Source: Bryobacterales bacterium | GTDB lineage: Bacteria; Acidobacteriota; Terriglobia; Bryobacterales; Bryobacteraceae | NCBI GenBank assembly: GCA_003166475.1 | Contig: PMVV01000140.1 | Location: forward strand, 2,847 to 36,541 | Length of the DNA stretch: 33,695 nt | Reading direction: 5' to 3' | In this document: in pieces, positions 15,036 through 21,619 of the stretch | How positions within the stretch are numbered: the stretch's first letter is position 1 | How the letters are laid out: each line of letters begins with the position of its first letter | Notes under the pieces: generated by a model | The model's database searches: none | Told to the model about the DNA's origin: nothing | The model's input: the letters and a program-made list of their open reading frames with translations, nothing else | Translations under genes and position numbers: made by a program

Positions 15036-15383
15036 TCAGAGGGTCACGTTCTCGGGAATAGTCTCGTCGTGGGCAACTTTGACATTCTTCGTCAAGCGAA
15101 CTGCCCGTCGAAGTGAGGTCTTCGACAAGCGGGAACGCCGGCCAGGATGCATCTTCAAGTCGTTTTCAATGAACGCCAGGAATGCCATCACTACGGGGTC
15201 CTCATCCCGGGCGGGCAAGGTCTCGTCATCGATGACCGAGATGAGAGCGTGACCGGGGGAAATGACCTGGGCACGGACTTTCGCCTTTTGGCGGAATTCG
15301 GGGTGCAGACGAAACAAGGCTTTATCCAGGCGGATCGCCTCCGATTTCCCGGTAGTCGTGATGGAGCCTGTAAATGTGGACAT
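15036..15383 (-). CDS. prlF: Type II antitoxin, PrlF family
   Basis: A 115-residue antitoxin with an N-terminal AbrB-like swapped-hairpin DNA-binding segment (about 1-45, FTGSITTTGKSEAIRLDKAL). A C-terminal segment with DEDPVVMAFLAFIENDL follows, then a stretch that should cover the toxin. Its length is close to E. coli PrlF (111 aa). The ATG at 15383 fits the family start; an upstream in-frame ATG at 15431 would add residues encoded by the operator. PrlF with YhaV normally represses its own promoter, and direct repeats suited to that lie just upstream. Confidence 0.9.
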   Translation of the reverse strand: MSTFTGSITTTGKSEAIRLDKALFRLHPEFRQKAKVRAQVISPGHALISVIDDETLPARDEDPVVMAFLAFIENDLKMHPGRRSRLSKTSLRRAVRLTKNVKVAHDETIPENVTL

Positions 15384-15384
15384 G

Positions 15385-15420
15385 GCTTCGACCTGATACG
15401 TATTATGATACGTGCTTCGA
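15385..15420 (-). promoter_or_regulatory. Candidate operator/promoter of prlF-yhaV
   Basis: On the minus strand two direct repeats of ACGTATCA (15406-15413 and 15394-15401) are separated by TAAT. They are framed by two copies of TCGAAGC (15414-15420 and 15385-15391). TATCAT inside the array could serve as a -10. The arrangement suits a dimeric AbrB-type repressor overlapping the promoter. The 75-bp gap back to dedA otherwise holds only a weak AGCC-GTAA-GGCT hairpin with TTTT after the dedA stop. Confidence 0.5.
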
Positions 15421-15458
15421 TGGAAATGCAACTCCGTGCCGAAAAGCGAGCCTTACGG

Positions 15459-16121
15459 CTACTGTTGCGCGGGCGCCACGCTGCGCCGCCGGGCCTTCAG
15501 TACTTCCAGCCCGGCCGGCACGAGTGAGATGGCGACGATCCCCAGAATCACCTTCTCGAAGTTGTGCCGCACGAAGCTCACGCCGCCGAGCTTGTAGCCC
15601 AGCAGCGTCATCAGGACGACCCAGCCCGTCACGCCGAAGATATCGAAGGAGAGGAAGCGCACCAGATTCATGCGGCCCACGCCGGCGACGAAAGCCGCGA
15701 ACGTCCGGATGATGGGAATGAAGTGCGCGTAGATCATGGTCCGCCCGCCGTGCTTTTCGTAGAACTCGTGCGTACGCCGCAAATACTCGCGGCGGAATAT
15801 GCGCGAATCGGGCCGATTGAAGATGTGCGGGCCCGAAGTTCTGCCGAGCAGGTAGCCGGCTGTATCGCCCAGCATGGCGGCGCAGATGAGCAGGACAACG
15901 ACCAGCGCGATATCGAGTTGTCCGGCGCCGCAGACCACGCCCACGGTGAACAGCAGCGAGTCGCCGGGCAGGAAGAAACCCACGAGCATGCCGGTTTCGG
16001 CGAACACCAGCCCGAACAGGACGGCATAGCCGAGCCACCCGGTCAACAGCGTGCCGAGGAGTTGAATCAGCCGCTCCGGGTCGGTGAGCGAGTGCAGGAA
16101 GTCCAGCAGGGAATGCAGCAT
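15459..16121 (-). CDS. DedA family membrane protein
   Basis: A 220-residue inner-membrane protein with the DedA / SNARE-associated fold. Landmarks are ETGMLVGFFLPGDSLLF (re-entrant segment with the conserved acidic residues), GDTAGYLLGR, and AHFIPIIRTFAAFVAGVGRM, which carries the essential arginine of the family. DedA proteins act in lipid (undecaprenyl-phosphate or phospholipid) transbilayer movement and membrane homeostasis. It lies 14 bp after the ppiD-like gene on the same strand, so co-transcription is likely. Confidence 0.93.
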   Translation of the reverse strand: MLHSLLDFLHSLTDPERLIQLLGTLLTGWLGYAVLFGLVFAETGMLVGFFLPGDSLLFTVGVVCGAGQLDIALVVVLLICAAMLGDTAGYLLGRTSGPHIFNRPDSRIFRREYLRRTHEFYEKHGGRTMIYAHFIPIIRTFAAFVAGVGRMNLVRFLSFDIFGVTGWVVLMTLLGYKLGGVSFVRHNFEKVILGIVAISLVPAGLEVLKARRRSVAPAQQ

Positions 16122-16135
16122 GCCGTTAGTCGCGG

Positions 16136-18085
16136 TCAGCCGTGATAAGTGGCGAGCAACCGGTCGATGACGTCCTGGTGAACCTTGATTTTGCCTTCCT
16201 TGGTGAGCTCATCGCGCACGCCCTGCTCAAAGAGGTAATTGCGGACCCGGCCTTTCTCGCCCTTGATCTGGTCGCGAATCGCCGCGCGCTGGCTGGCCAG
16301 GGCGGATAGGTCGGCGGGGATTTTCTCCACCACCTTGGCCACGATTCTGGAATCGACACTGAACCCGTTGGGACCGATGATGGAGCCGACTGGCTTGGAA
16401 AAGGCGTCCGGAAGCATGCCGGCCGATCCCAGCCCCTCGATGGCGCCGGCGCGATCGACTGCGTCGGAAGTCTTCACTTCCAGCCCCATAGCCTTGGCGG
16501 CCGCCGCCAGATCGCCGCCATTCGCGCGCGCCTTCTCGACCAGTTGTGTGGCCTTCTGGTCGACCAGTTTGTTCAGTTTGTCTTTGATCAGCGCATCGCG
16601 GACCTTGCTTTGCACTTCTTCGAATCCCGCGGGGTGAGCCGGAATGTCGCCCGTGCAGACGGCCATGGCCATCTTGGTGGGCTTATCGGGCGGCACCGGG
16701 ATTGGCTGCGTGACTTCACCCTTCTTCAAACTGGAGATGGCGTCTTCGAAGTCTTTGTTCACGCCCACCTCCGGCAGCGGGTCGCCGGGCCCGGCATTGT
16801 CCGCCTTCGCGTACTGCACGCCCAGATCGGCGGCCACCTTTTCGGGATGCAGCGGGTCCTTGGTAAGAGCGGCTTGCACTTTATCCGACAACTGTTGCAT
16901 CAGGTCGTTCACCCCCTGTTTCCTGTACTCGGCGGCCAGTTGGGCTTTCACGTCGTTGAAGGGCTTCAGTTGCGCTTGCTCGTGCGCGAGCACCTGGAGG
17001 ATGTGGTAACCGTAGGTTGTCTTGACCGGGTCGCTAATCTCGTTCACCTTGAGGGAGAAGGCGGCCTTCTCGAATTCCGCTACCATCTGGCCGCGCACAA
17101 CGCCATCGTACTCGCCGCCTTTCGCGGCCGAACCGGGATCTTCGGAGTACTTCTTGACCATCTCGGCAAAATTCGCGCCTTTTGCGGCGCGCAGTTGTTT
17201 CACCAGGTCGTCGGCCTTGGCTTTGACCGCGGCTTCCTGCTTGGGGTCTTTATCGGTGGTCTTGAGCAGGATATGCCGTACGTTCACACGCTCCGGCATG
17301 CGGTAGCTGTCCTTGTTCTCGTTGTAGACGCGCAGCAGATCCGCGTCGGTAGGCTGAATGGTCTGCTCCAGCTTGGCCTGGTCCACGATCACGATGCCGA
17401 GATCGCGCTTCTCGGGGACCTGATAAGTGAGCTTGGTGGCCTCGTAGTATTTGCGCAGATCCTCGGGAGTGACCTGCACCTCCGAGCGCAGTTTGTCTCC
17501 GGTTATTTTCACGTATGCGATCTTGACTTTGTCGTTGCGGCGCTTGTATTCCTGTTCGATTTCCTGGGGAGTTACGACGGCCCCTTCCAGGGCCACATCG
17601 CGCATTTTGGTGATGAGCAACTGGCGGCCGATGTCCTCTTCGAACTGTGGGATGGTCATGTTCTGCTGGGCCAACACCTGGGCGTAGGCGTCCTTGCCGG
17701 CGAACTTGCCGTCCTGAAATAATTGGGGAATCGTCTGCCGGATGCCGGCGGCCAGATCTTCATTGGAAATCTTGAAGCCCAGCCGCGTGGCCTCGAAGGC
17801 CAACGCGTGCTCGGTGACCATGGCGTCGATGTATTGGGGGACGTAGTGCGGCATCAGCTCGGCGGGTATCTGGCGGCCCTTCAAATTCATCTGGACGACT
17901 TGCTGGACGTCGGGCACCGTGATGGCTTCCTTGCCGATTTCGGCGACCACTTGATCGGACCCGCCGCTGCCGCCCATGTTGTAGCTGGGCACCAGGTAGG
18001 TCAGCATAGACAATGCCACCACGAGAAGCAATCCGCCGAGCATAATGCGCACGATTTTGTCTCGGCTGCGGAACAGATCGAACAT
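16136..18085 (-). CDS. PpiD/SurA-like peptidyl-prolyl isomerase
   Basis: A 649-residue membrane-anchored periplasmic foldase. One N-terminal transmembrane helix (about 12-33) is followed by a SurA_N/PpiD-type chaperone region (about 45-260). One parvulin domain (about 264-367) is marked by VRHILLKT, YSEDPGSAAKGGEYDG and TYGYHILQV. A long C-terminal chaperone region includes a second, degenerate parvulin-like stretch (about 440-520). Domain order and length match PpiD (623 aa in E. coli). It should help newly secreted proteins fold at the Sec exit. Start: ATG at 18085 with AGGAG ten bases upstream. Confidence 0.9.
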   Translation of the reverse strand: MFDLFRSRDKIVRIMLGGLLLVVALSMLTYLVPSYNMGGSGGSDQVVAEIGKEAITVPDVQQVVQMNLKGRQIPAELMPHYVPQYIDAMVTEHALAFEATRLGFKISNEDLAAGIRQTIPQLFQDGKFAGKDAYAQVLAQQNMTIPQFEEDIGRQLLITKMRDVALEGAVVTPQEIEQEYKRRNDKVKIAYVKITGDKLRSEVQVTPEDLRKYYEATKLTYQVPEKRDLGIVIVDQAKLEQTIQPTDADLLRVYNENKDSYRMPERVNVRHILLKTTDKDPKQEAAVKAKADDLVKQLRAAKGANFAEMVKKYSEDPGSAAKGGEYDGVVRGQMVAEFEKAAFSLKVNEISDPVKTTYGYHILQVLAHEQAQLKPFNDVKAQLAAEYRKQGVNDLMQQLSDKVQAALTKDPLHPEKVAADLGVQYAKADNAGPGDPLPEVGVNKDFEDAISSLKKGEVTQPIPVPPDKPTKMAMAVCTGDIPAHPAGFEEVQSKVRDALIKDKLNKLVDQKATQLVEKARANGGDLAAAAKAMGLEVKTSDAVDRAGAIEGLGSAGMLPDAFSKPVGSIIGPNGFSVDSRIVAKVVEKIPADLSALASQRAAIRDQIKGEKGRVRNYLFEQGVRDELTKEGKIKVHQDVIDRLLATYHG

Positions 18086-18118
18086 GTTGCGTAATCTCCT
18101 GAGATAAAGGGAAATCCC

Positions 18119-18124
18119 AGTATA
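18119..18124 (-). promoter_or_regulatory. Candidate extended -10 (TGC-TATACT) for ppiD-dedA
   Basis: TGCTATACT on the minus strand matches an extended -10. Transcription would begin about 25 nt before the ppiD-like ATG, leaving room for the AGGAG. The inverted repeat starts immediately upstream and would occupy the -35 region. Confidence 0.45.
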
Positions 18125-18132
18125 GCAGGACG

Positions 18133-18231
18133 ACCGCTCCCTTACGGTCGCGGCTCGGTAGCGGCCGCGGGTCGGTAACGGGGCGGGGAACGGTCGCGTG
18201 GGGTACGGAGCCGCGACCGTTAGGGAGCGGT
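18133..18231. repeat. Inverted repeat with 23-bp arms
   Basis: Arms at 18133-18155 and 18209-18231 are reverse complements over 23 bp with one mismatch (GCTCCCTTACGGTCGCGG-type core). The 53-bp spacer has further ACGGTCGCG and GGTAACGG motifs. The element fills nearly the whole gap between the ADOP stop and the ppiD promoter. A third copy of the arm, with the downstream CTCGGTAACGG, lies at 30853-30880 inside a coding region. Confidence 0.7.
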
Positions 18232-18238
18232 TTCCGGA

Positions 18239-20680
18239 TTACTCCTGCCGCAGTGCCTGCATAGGATCTACCCGCGCCGCACGCCGCGAAGGCACCCAGG
18301 CAGCCAGCATGGCGGTGGCCCACAATGCGGCGACGGCAGCGGCCAATATCCACGGATCCCGCGCGGAGACGTGGAACAGCATGGCTTCGAGCCAGCGCGC
18401 CGCGAACCACGATCCGATGACGCCGAGCGCGGTCCCGGCGAAGGTCCAGCGCGCGGCGTGCCCGAGCACCAACCGCGCCACCGCGCCGGGTGTCGCACCT
18501 AATGCCATGCGCACGCCGATTTCCCCGGTGCGCTGCGCCACCAGGAACGAGACGACGCCATAGAGACCAATAGCCGACAACAACAGTCCCATGCCGGCGA
18601 ACAGGCCCAGCAGCCAGGCGTTGAAGCGCGGCCGCTGGGCGAGCTTGCCGACGCGCTGGTCGAGGGTCTCGATGTTCACGGGCAAAGTGGGATCGAGCGC
18701 CGCCACGTCAGCTCGCACCCAGCGGGCCAGAGCCGTGGGATCGATCGGGCCGCTGAGAATAGCCGTCGCAGTGCGGCCGAGAGATTCCTGCGAATGCTTG
18801 CGGACCATGTAGAATTCGGGATCGTCGCGCTCCATCAGGGCGCTGTTCTTGACGTTACCGGCCACGCCAATGACCGTCTTCCAAGGTCCGGAGCGGCCCG
18901 GCTTGATCTGCTTCCCGAGCGGATCTTCGCCGGGGAACAGGCGGCGGGCCAGTGAGTCGCTCAGGATGACGGCGTTCTGTTGCGGGTCGCGATCATCCTC
19001 TCGAAATCCACGGCCGCGCAGGATGGGAACGCCCAGCGCCGCGAAGTAGCCGGGCGTGACGGCGCGCAAAGTCACCATCCCTCCAGTGCCTTCCGCCGCA
19101 CGCGGACGTCCAGCGACATCGATGACGGAATAGATCGTGGAACGCGCGGTCCCGCTCAGTGGCGGCGAGTCGCTGAGGGCCAGTTGGGTCACGCCCGGTA
19201 TGCTGCCCAAGCGCCGCTCCAGTTCTTCGAAGAATGCGAGTTGGCTGGCCGGTTCGGCATACGATTGCTGGCCCAGCGTCACGGTAGCGGCGAGCACGCT
19301 CGCGGTGCGCATGCCCAGCGGCTGATTCTGCAGGTTCCACAGGCTGCGCAGCAACAGGCTTGCGCCGGTCGCAAGAACTAGCGAGGCGCAGATCTGTGCG
19401 GCCACCAGGCTGTGCCGGAACAAATACTGCCGTCCGCCCAGGGAGCGCCATCCGGCCAGCGTTTCGGCGCGCGGATGTTGGAGGGCGGGGGCTAGTCCGA
19501 ATGCGATGCCGGAAGCCAGCGATACCGTCAAGGTGAAGAGCAGCACGCGCAGGTCGACGGTGGCCTGCTGCAAGCGCGGGATGCCCTCCGGCGCGATGGC
19601 GACGAAGATGCGCAGCAACGCGGCCGCGAGCAGGCATCCGGCCGCTCCGCCGGTGGCCGCCAGGAGCAGGCTTTCGGTCAGCGTCTGGCGCACCAGACGT
19701 CCGCGGCTTGCGCCCAGCGCCAGGCGCACGGCAAGCTCCCGTTGGCGGCCGGCCGCGCGCGCCAGCAGCAGGTTCGCAACGTTCGCGCAGGCGATCAATA
19801 GCACGGCCAGCACCGCGCCGAGCAGGATCCAGGAGGCCAGGCGCGCGTCGTGGATCTGGCGGTCGCGCAGGGAGCGCACGCGCAGCTTCACCTCTTTGCG
19901 GAAGGGTCCAGGCACGAATCGCAGCGACTCTTCAAAGAGCGGCTGCAGTGCGGCGGCGGCCTGCGCGGGTGCCACTCCGGGCTTCAGGCGCGCAATCGAC
20001 CACAGCACCCGGCCGGTGTTCGGCCTGCGCTGGAGTGCTTCATCCATGGCCTGCGGGACCACCACGTCGGCATGCTCCAGCGTGGGCAACTCGAATTGGG
20101 GCGGCAGGATGCCCAGGATGGTAGCGGATCGCCCATCGAGCGGGATGGTCTTGCCCACGATGCGGCGATCTCCGGCGAAACGGCTCTGCCACAGACCGTA
20201 CGAGAGCAGCGCGACAGGCGGTGCATTGGGCCGGTCTTCGTCGCGCGTGAAGTTACGGCCCATGATCGGCTGGATACCCAGCGTGTGCAGGAAGCTGGCC
20301 TCCACCAGCGCGCATTCCAGGCGCACCGGGTTGGCGCCGGTCAGGTCGCAATCGTTGACGCCGGCCCAGGAGGTGAGTGACTCGAAGGGTTGCTGCCGCG
20401 CGCGCCACTCCACGTAATCGGTGCCCAGCATGAACTCCTGCGGGATGATGGGCGCGACGAAGCCCACCGACACCAGGCGGTCGGCCTGCTGGTAGGGAAG
20501 GCTTCGAAACAGGATGCGGTCCACCACGCTGAAGACGGCCGTGCCCGCGCCGGTGCCCAATGCGATGGCGAAGACCGCGGCCACGGTGAATGTGGGGGAT
20601 CGCACGAAGCCGCGCGCGGCGTAGCGTAGATCCTGCGCGAGAATATCCATGTTTGCGCGCAGCCGGTGGCGGATGGTCAT
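18239..20680 (-). CDS. ADOP-type ABC transporter permease (MacB/FtsX-like)
   Basis: An 813-residue membrane protein built as a duplicated FtsX/MacB permease: TM1 at about 30-52, a periplasmic MacB_PCD domain (about 60-250), three helices with LLIACANVANLLLARAAGRQRELAVRLALGASRGRL, a linker, a second periplasmic domain, and a final helix trio with RTGEIGVRMALGATPGAVARLV. This is the ADOP architecture, which lacks an adjacent ATPase and is abundant in Acidobacteria. The substrate is unknown; MacB relatives export peptides, lipids or drugs. Start: ATG at 20680, with ATG at 20650 (MDILAQDLRYAARGF) as a strong alternative because many relatives begin there. It follows the unknown gene at 20687 by 6 bp. 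Confidence 0.9.
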   Translation of the reverse strand: MTIRHRLRANMDILAQDLRYAARGFVRSPTFTVAAVFAIALGTGAGTAVFSVVDRILFRSLPYQQADRLVSVGFVAPIIPQEFMLGTDYVEWRARQQPFESLTSWAGVNDCDLTGANPVRLECALVEASFLHTLGIQPIMGRNFTRDEDRPNAPPVALLSYGLWQSRFAGDRRIVGKTIPLDGRSATILGILPPQFELPTLEHADVVVPQAMDEALQRRPNTGRVLWSIARLKPGVAPAQAAAALQPLFEESLRFVPGPFRKEVKLRVRSLRDRQIHDARLASWILLGAVLAVLLIACANVANLLLARAAGRQRELAVRLALGASRGRLVRQTLTESLLLAATGGAAGCLLAAALLRIFVAIAPEGIPRLQQATVDLRVLLFTLTVSLASGIAFGLAPALQHPRAETLAGWRSLGGRQYLFRHSLVAAQICASLVLATGASLLLRSLWNLQNQPLGMRTASVLAATVTLGQQSYAEPASQLAFFEELERRLGSIPGVTQLALSDSPPLSGTARSTIYSVIDVAGRPRAAEGTGGMVTLRAVTPGYFAALGVPILRGRGFREDDRDPQQNAVILSDSLARRLFPGEDPLGKQIKPGRSGPWKTVIGVAGNVKNSALMERDDPEFYMVRKHSQESLGRTATAILSGPIDPTALARWVRADVAALDPTLPVNIETLDQRVGKLAQRPRFNAWLLGLFAGMGLLLSAIGLYGVVSFLVAQRTGEIGVRMALGATPGAVARLVLGHAARWTFAGTALGVIGSWFAARWLEAMLFHVSARDPWILAAAVAALWATAMLAAWVPSRRAARVDPMQALRQE

Positions 20681-20686
20681 TGTGGT

Positions 20687-21562
20687 TTAGAAACCGCGGT
20701 GGGGCGGAAGTTCCCAAAAGCTACGGTGATCGCCGGTCACAGTCCAGTCGCCGGGCCCATAGCACGCTACGCTCACGCTCGGAATGGGGAACCAATGATG
20801 TTCGACGGCATACACGGTCTTCACAAAGCAAAATCGCTGGCCATGCTCCTTGAGCGTGTTGGGGATGTCAAGTGTCTGCGTCCACGTTTCGCCTTTGCTC
20901 GAAACGTGTACCCGTGTGGGGACGACAAGGAGCTCTTCGAAGCGGCCCAGGGCAAGATTGAGAATATGTGCATTGGAGCAGAGTCGGTCTCCGTCCGCCA
21001 GGTCGGATTCGACGACTAACTCCTGGTAGCCGGAGCTGGTGAGATTAATCCACCGAATACTCTCCAACTGATGGAGATAACCGCCGTTCAATAAGAAGCG
21101 CTCTCTCACTTCCCGTTTCCCGTTGGATGGCGCCAGGCGAACCAGGAATGCTATTGAGCGACAGGACCCGGCGGGTTTGGCCTCCGAGAACCGGTATTGC
21201 ACTATCGCAAGAATCTCCCCGCGGTTACTGGCGGGCCATGGAAAGACGCGGAATCGAACTTCCCGTGTTTCGCTGGCGTGACGACTCAGCATATCCTGCG
21301 CCGCGCAGCGCTCCAGATCGTCCGATGGCGGGCCGCCAACGTTGTACACATTTTCAGATGCGAGCGCGTCGGGGAAGACCAGGGGCGCCCTGGTTTGTGT
21401 CGTCCAAGTGTAGTCAATCGACCTTTCGGGCGCCAATGATACGGCCATCTCGGGAAACAATGCACGCAGGATACGTATTCGGAGACCTTCGTCCACAAGC
21501 GGTTCGGCGCCGCAGAGGATCCCTGCGGTAGCTATCAGAGCGACGCTAAGATAACCGCCCAT
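20687..21562 (-). CDS. Exported protein of unknown function
   Basis: A 291-residue protein with a signal peptide (MGGYLSVALIATAGILCGAE) and no recognised domain. The body is a mix of strands with several cysteines (ERCAAQD, AGSCRS, RLCSNAH, RFCFVK, VACYGPG) that could form disulfides outside the cytoplasm. The ATG at 21562 was chosen because TACGTT (21568-21573) stands 5 nt upstream; a TTG at 21577 is in frame but less likely. The last residues (ELPPHRGF) are encoded by a hairpin-repeat copy, and a near-identical repeat lies just upstream of the gene. It is probably co-transcribed with the ADOP permease. Confidence 0.65.
   Translation of the reverse strand: MGGYLSVALIATAGILCGAEPLVDEGLRIRILRALFPEMAVSLAPERSIDYTWTTQTRAPLVFPDALASENVYNVGGPPSDDLERCAAQDMLSRHASETREVRFRVFPWPASNRGEILAIVQYRFSEAKPAGSCRSIAFLVRLAPSNGKREVRERFLLNGGYLHQLESIRWINLTSSGYQELVVESDLADGDRLCSNAHILNLALGRFEELLVVPTRVHVSSKGETWTQTLDIPNTLKEHGQRFCFVKTVYAVEHHWFPIPSVSVACYGPGDWTVTGDHRSFWELPPHRGF
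20697..20715 (+). repeat. GTGGGGCGG repeat, copy at the 3' end of the unknown gene
   Basis: CGGTGGGGCGGAAGTTCCC matches 21582-21600 at 17 of 19 positions in direct orientation. It has a short GGG...CCC stem and the GTGGGG foot seen in the other repeats. Confidence 0.55.
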
Positions 21563-21567
21563 GACCA

Positions 21568-21573
21568 AACGTA
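21568..21573 (-). promoter_or_regulatory. Candidate -10 (TACGTT) for the unknown exported gene
   Basis: TACGTT on the minus strand ends 5 nt before the ATG at 21562; no Shine-Dalgarno sequence is present. Confidence 0.3.
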
Positions 21574-21581
21574 CCAAAATC

Positions 21582-21600
21582 CGGTGGGGCGAAAGTCCCC
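21582..21600 (+). repeat. GTGGGGCG repeat, copy upstream of hypF
   Basis: CGGTGGGGCGAAAGTCCCC can fold as GGGG-CGAAAGT-CCCC. It contains an in-frame GTG that could be mistaken for the hypF start. Together with 20697-20715 it brackets the unknown gene with direct repeats. A partial copy (GTGGGGCGG) also occurs at 24374. Confidence 0.55.
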
Positions 21601-21608
21601 GGATACGC

Positions 21609-21614
21609 TACCAT
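21609..21614 (+). promoter_or_regulatory. Candidate -10 (TACCAT) for hypF
   Basis: TACCAT ends 5 nt before the GTG at 21620. The spacer CGGGC parallels CGGGGC in front of the NIF3-like gene. Confidence 0.3.
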
Positions 21615-21619
21615 CGGGC

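Noticed and set aside
18239-20680. MacB-type tripartite efflux pump
   Set aside because: No ATPase domain, no adjacent ATPase and no membrane fusion protein gene; the duplicated permease layout fits ADOP instead.
21584-21619. GTG at 21584 as the hypF start
   Set aside because: It lies inside the GTGGGGCG repeat and adds 12 residues not usual for HypF; the GTG at 21620 has a TANNNT at 5 nt and standard domain spacing.
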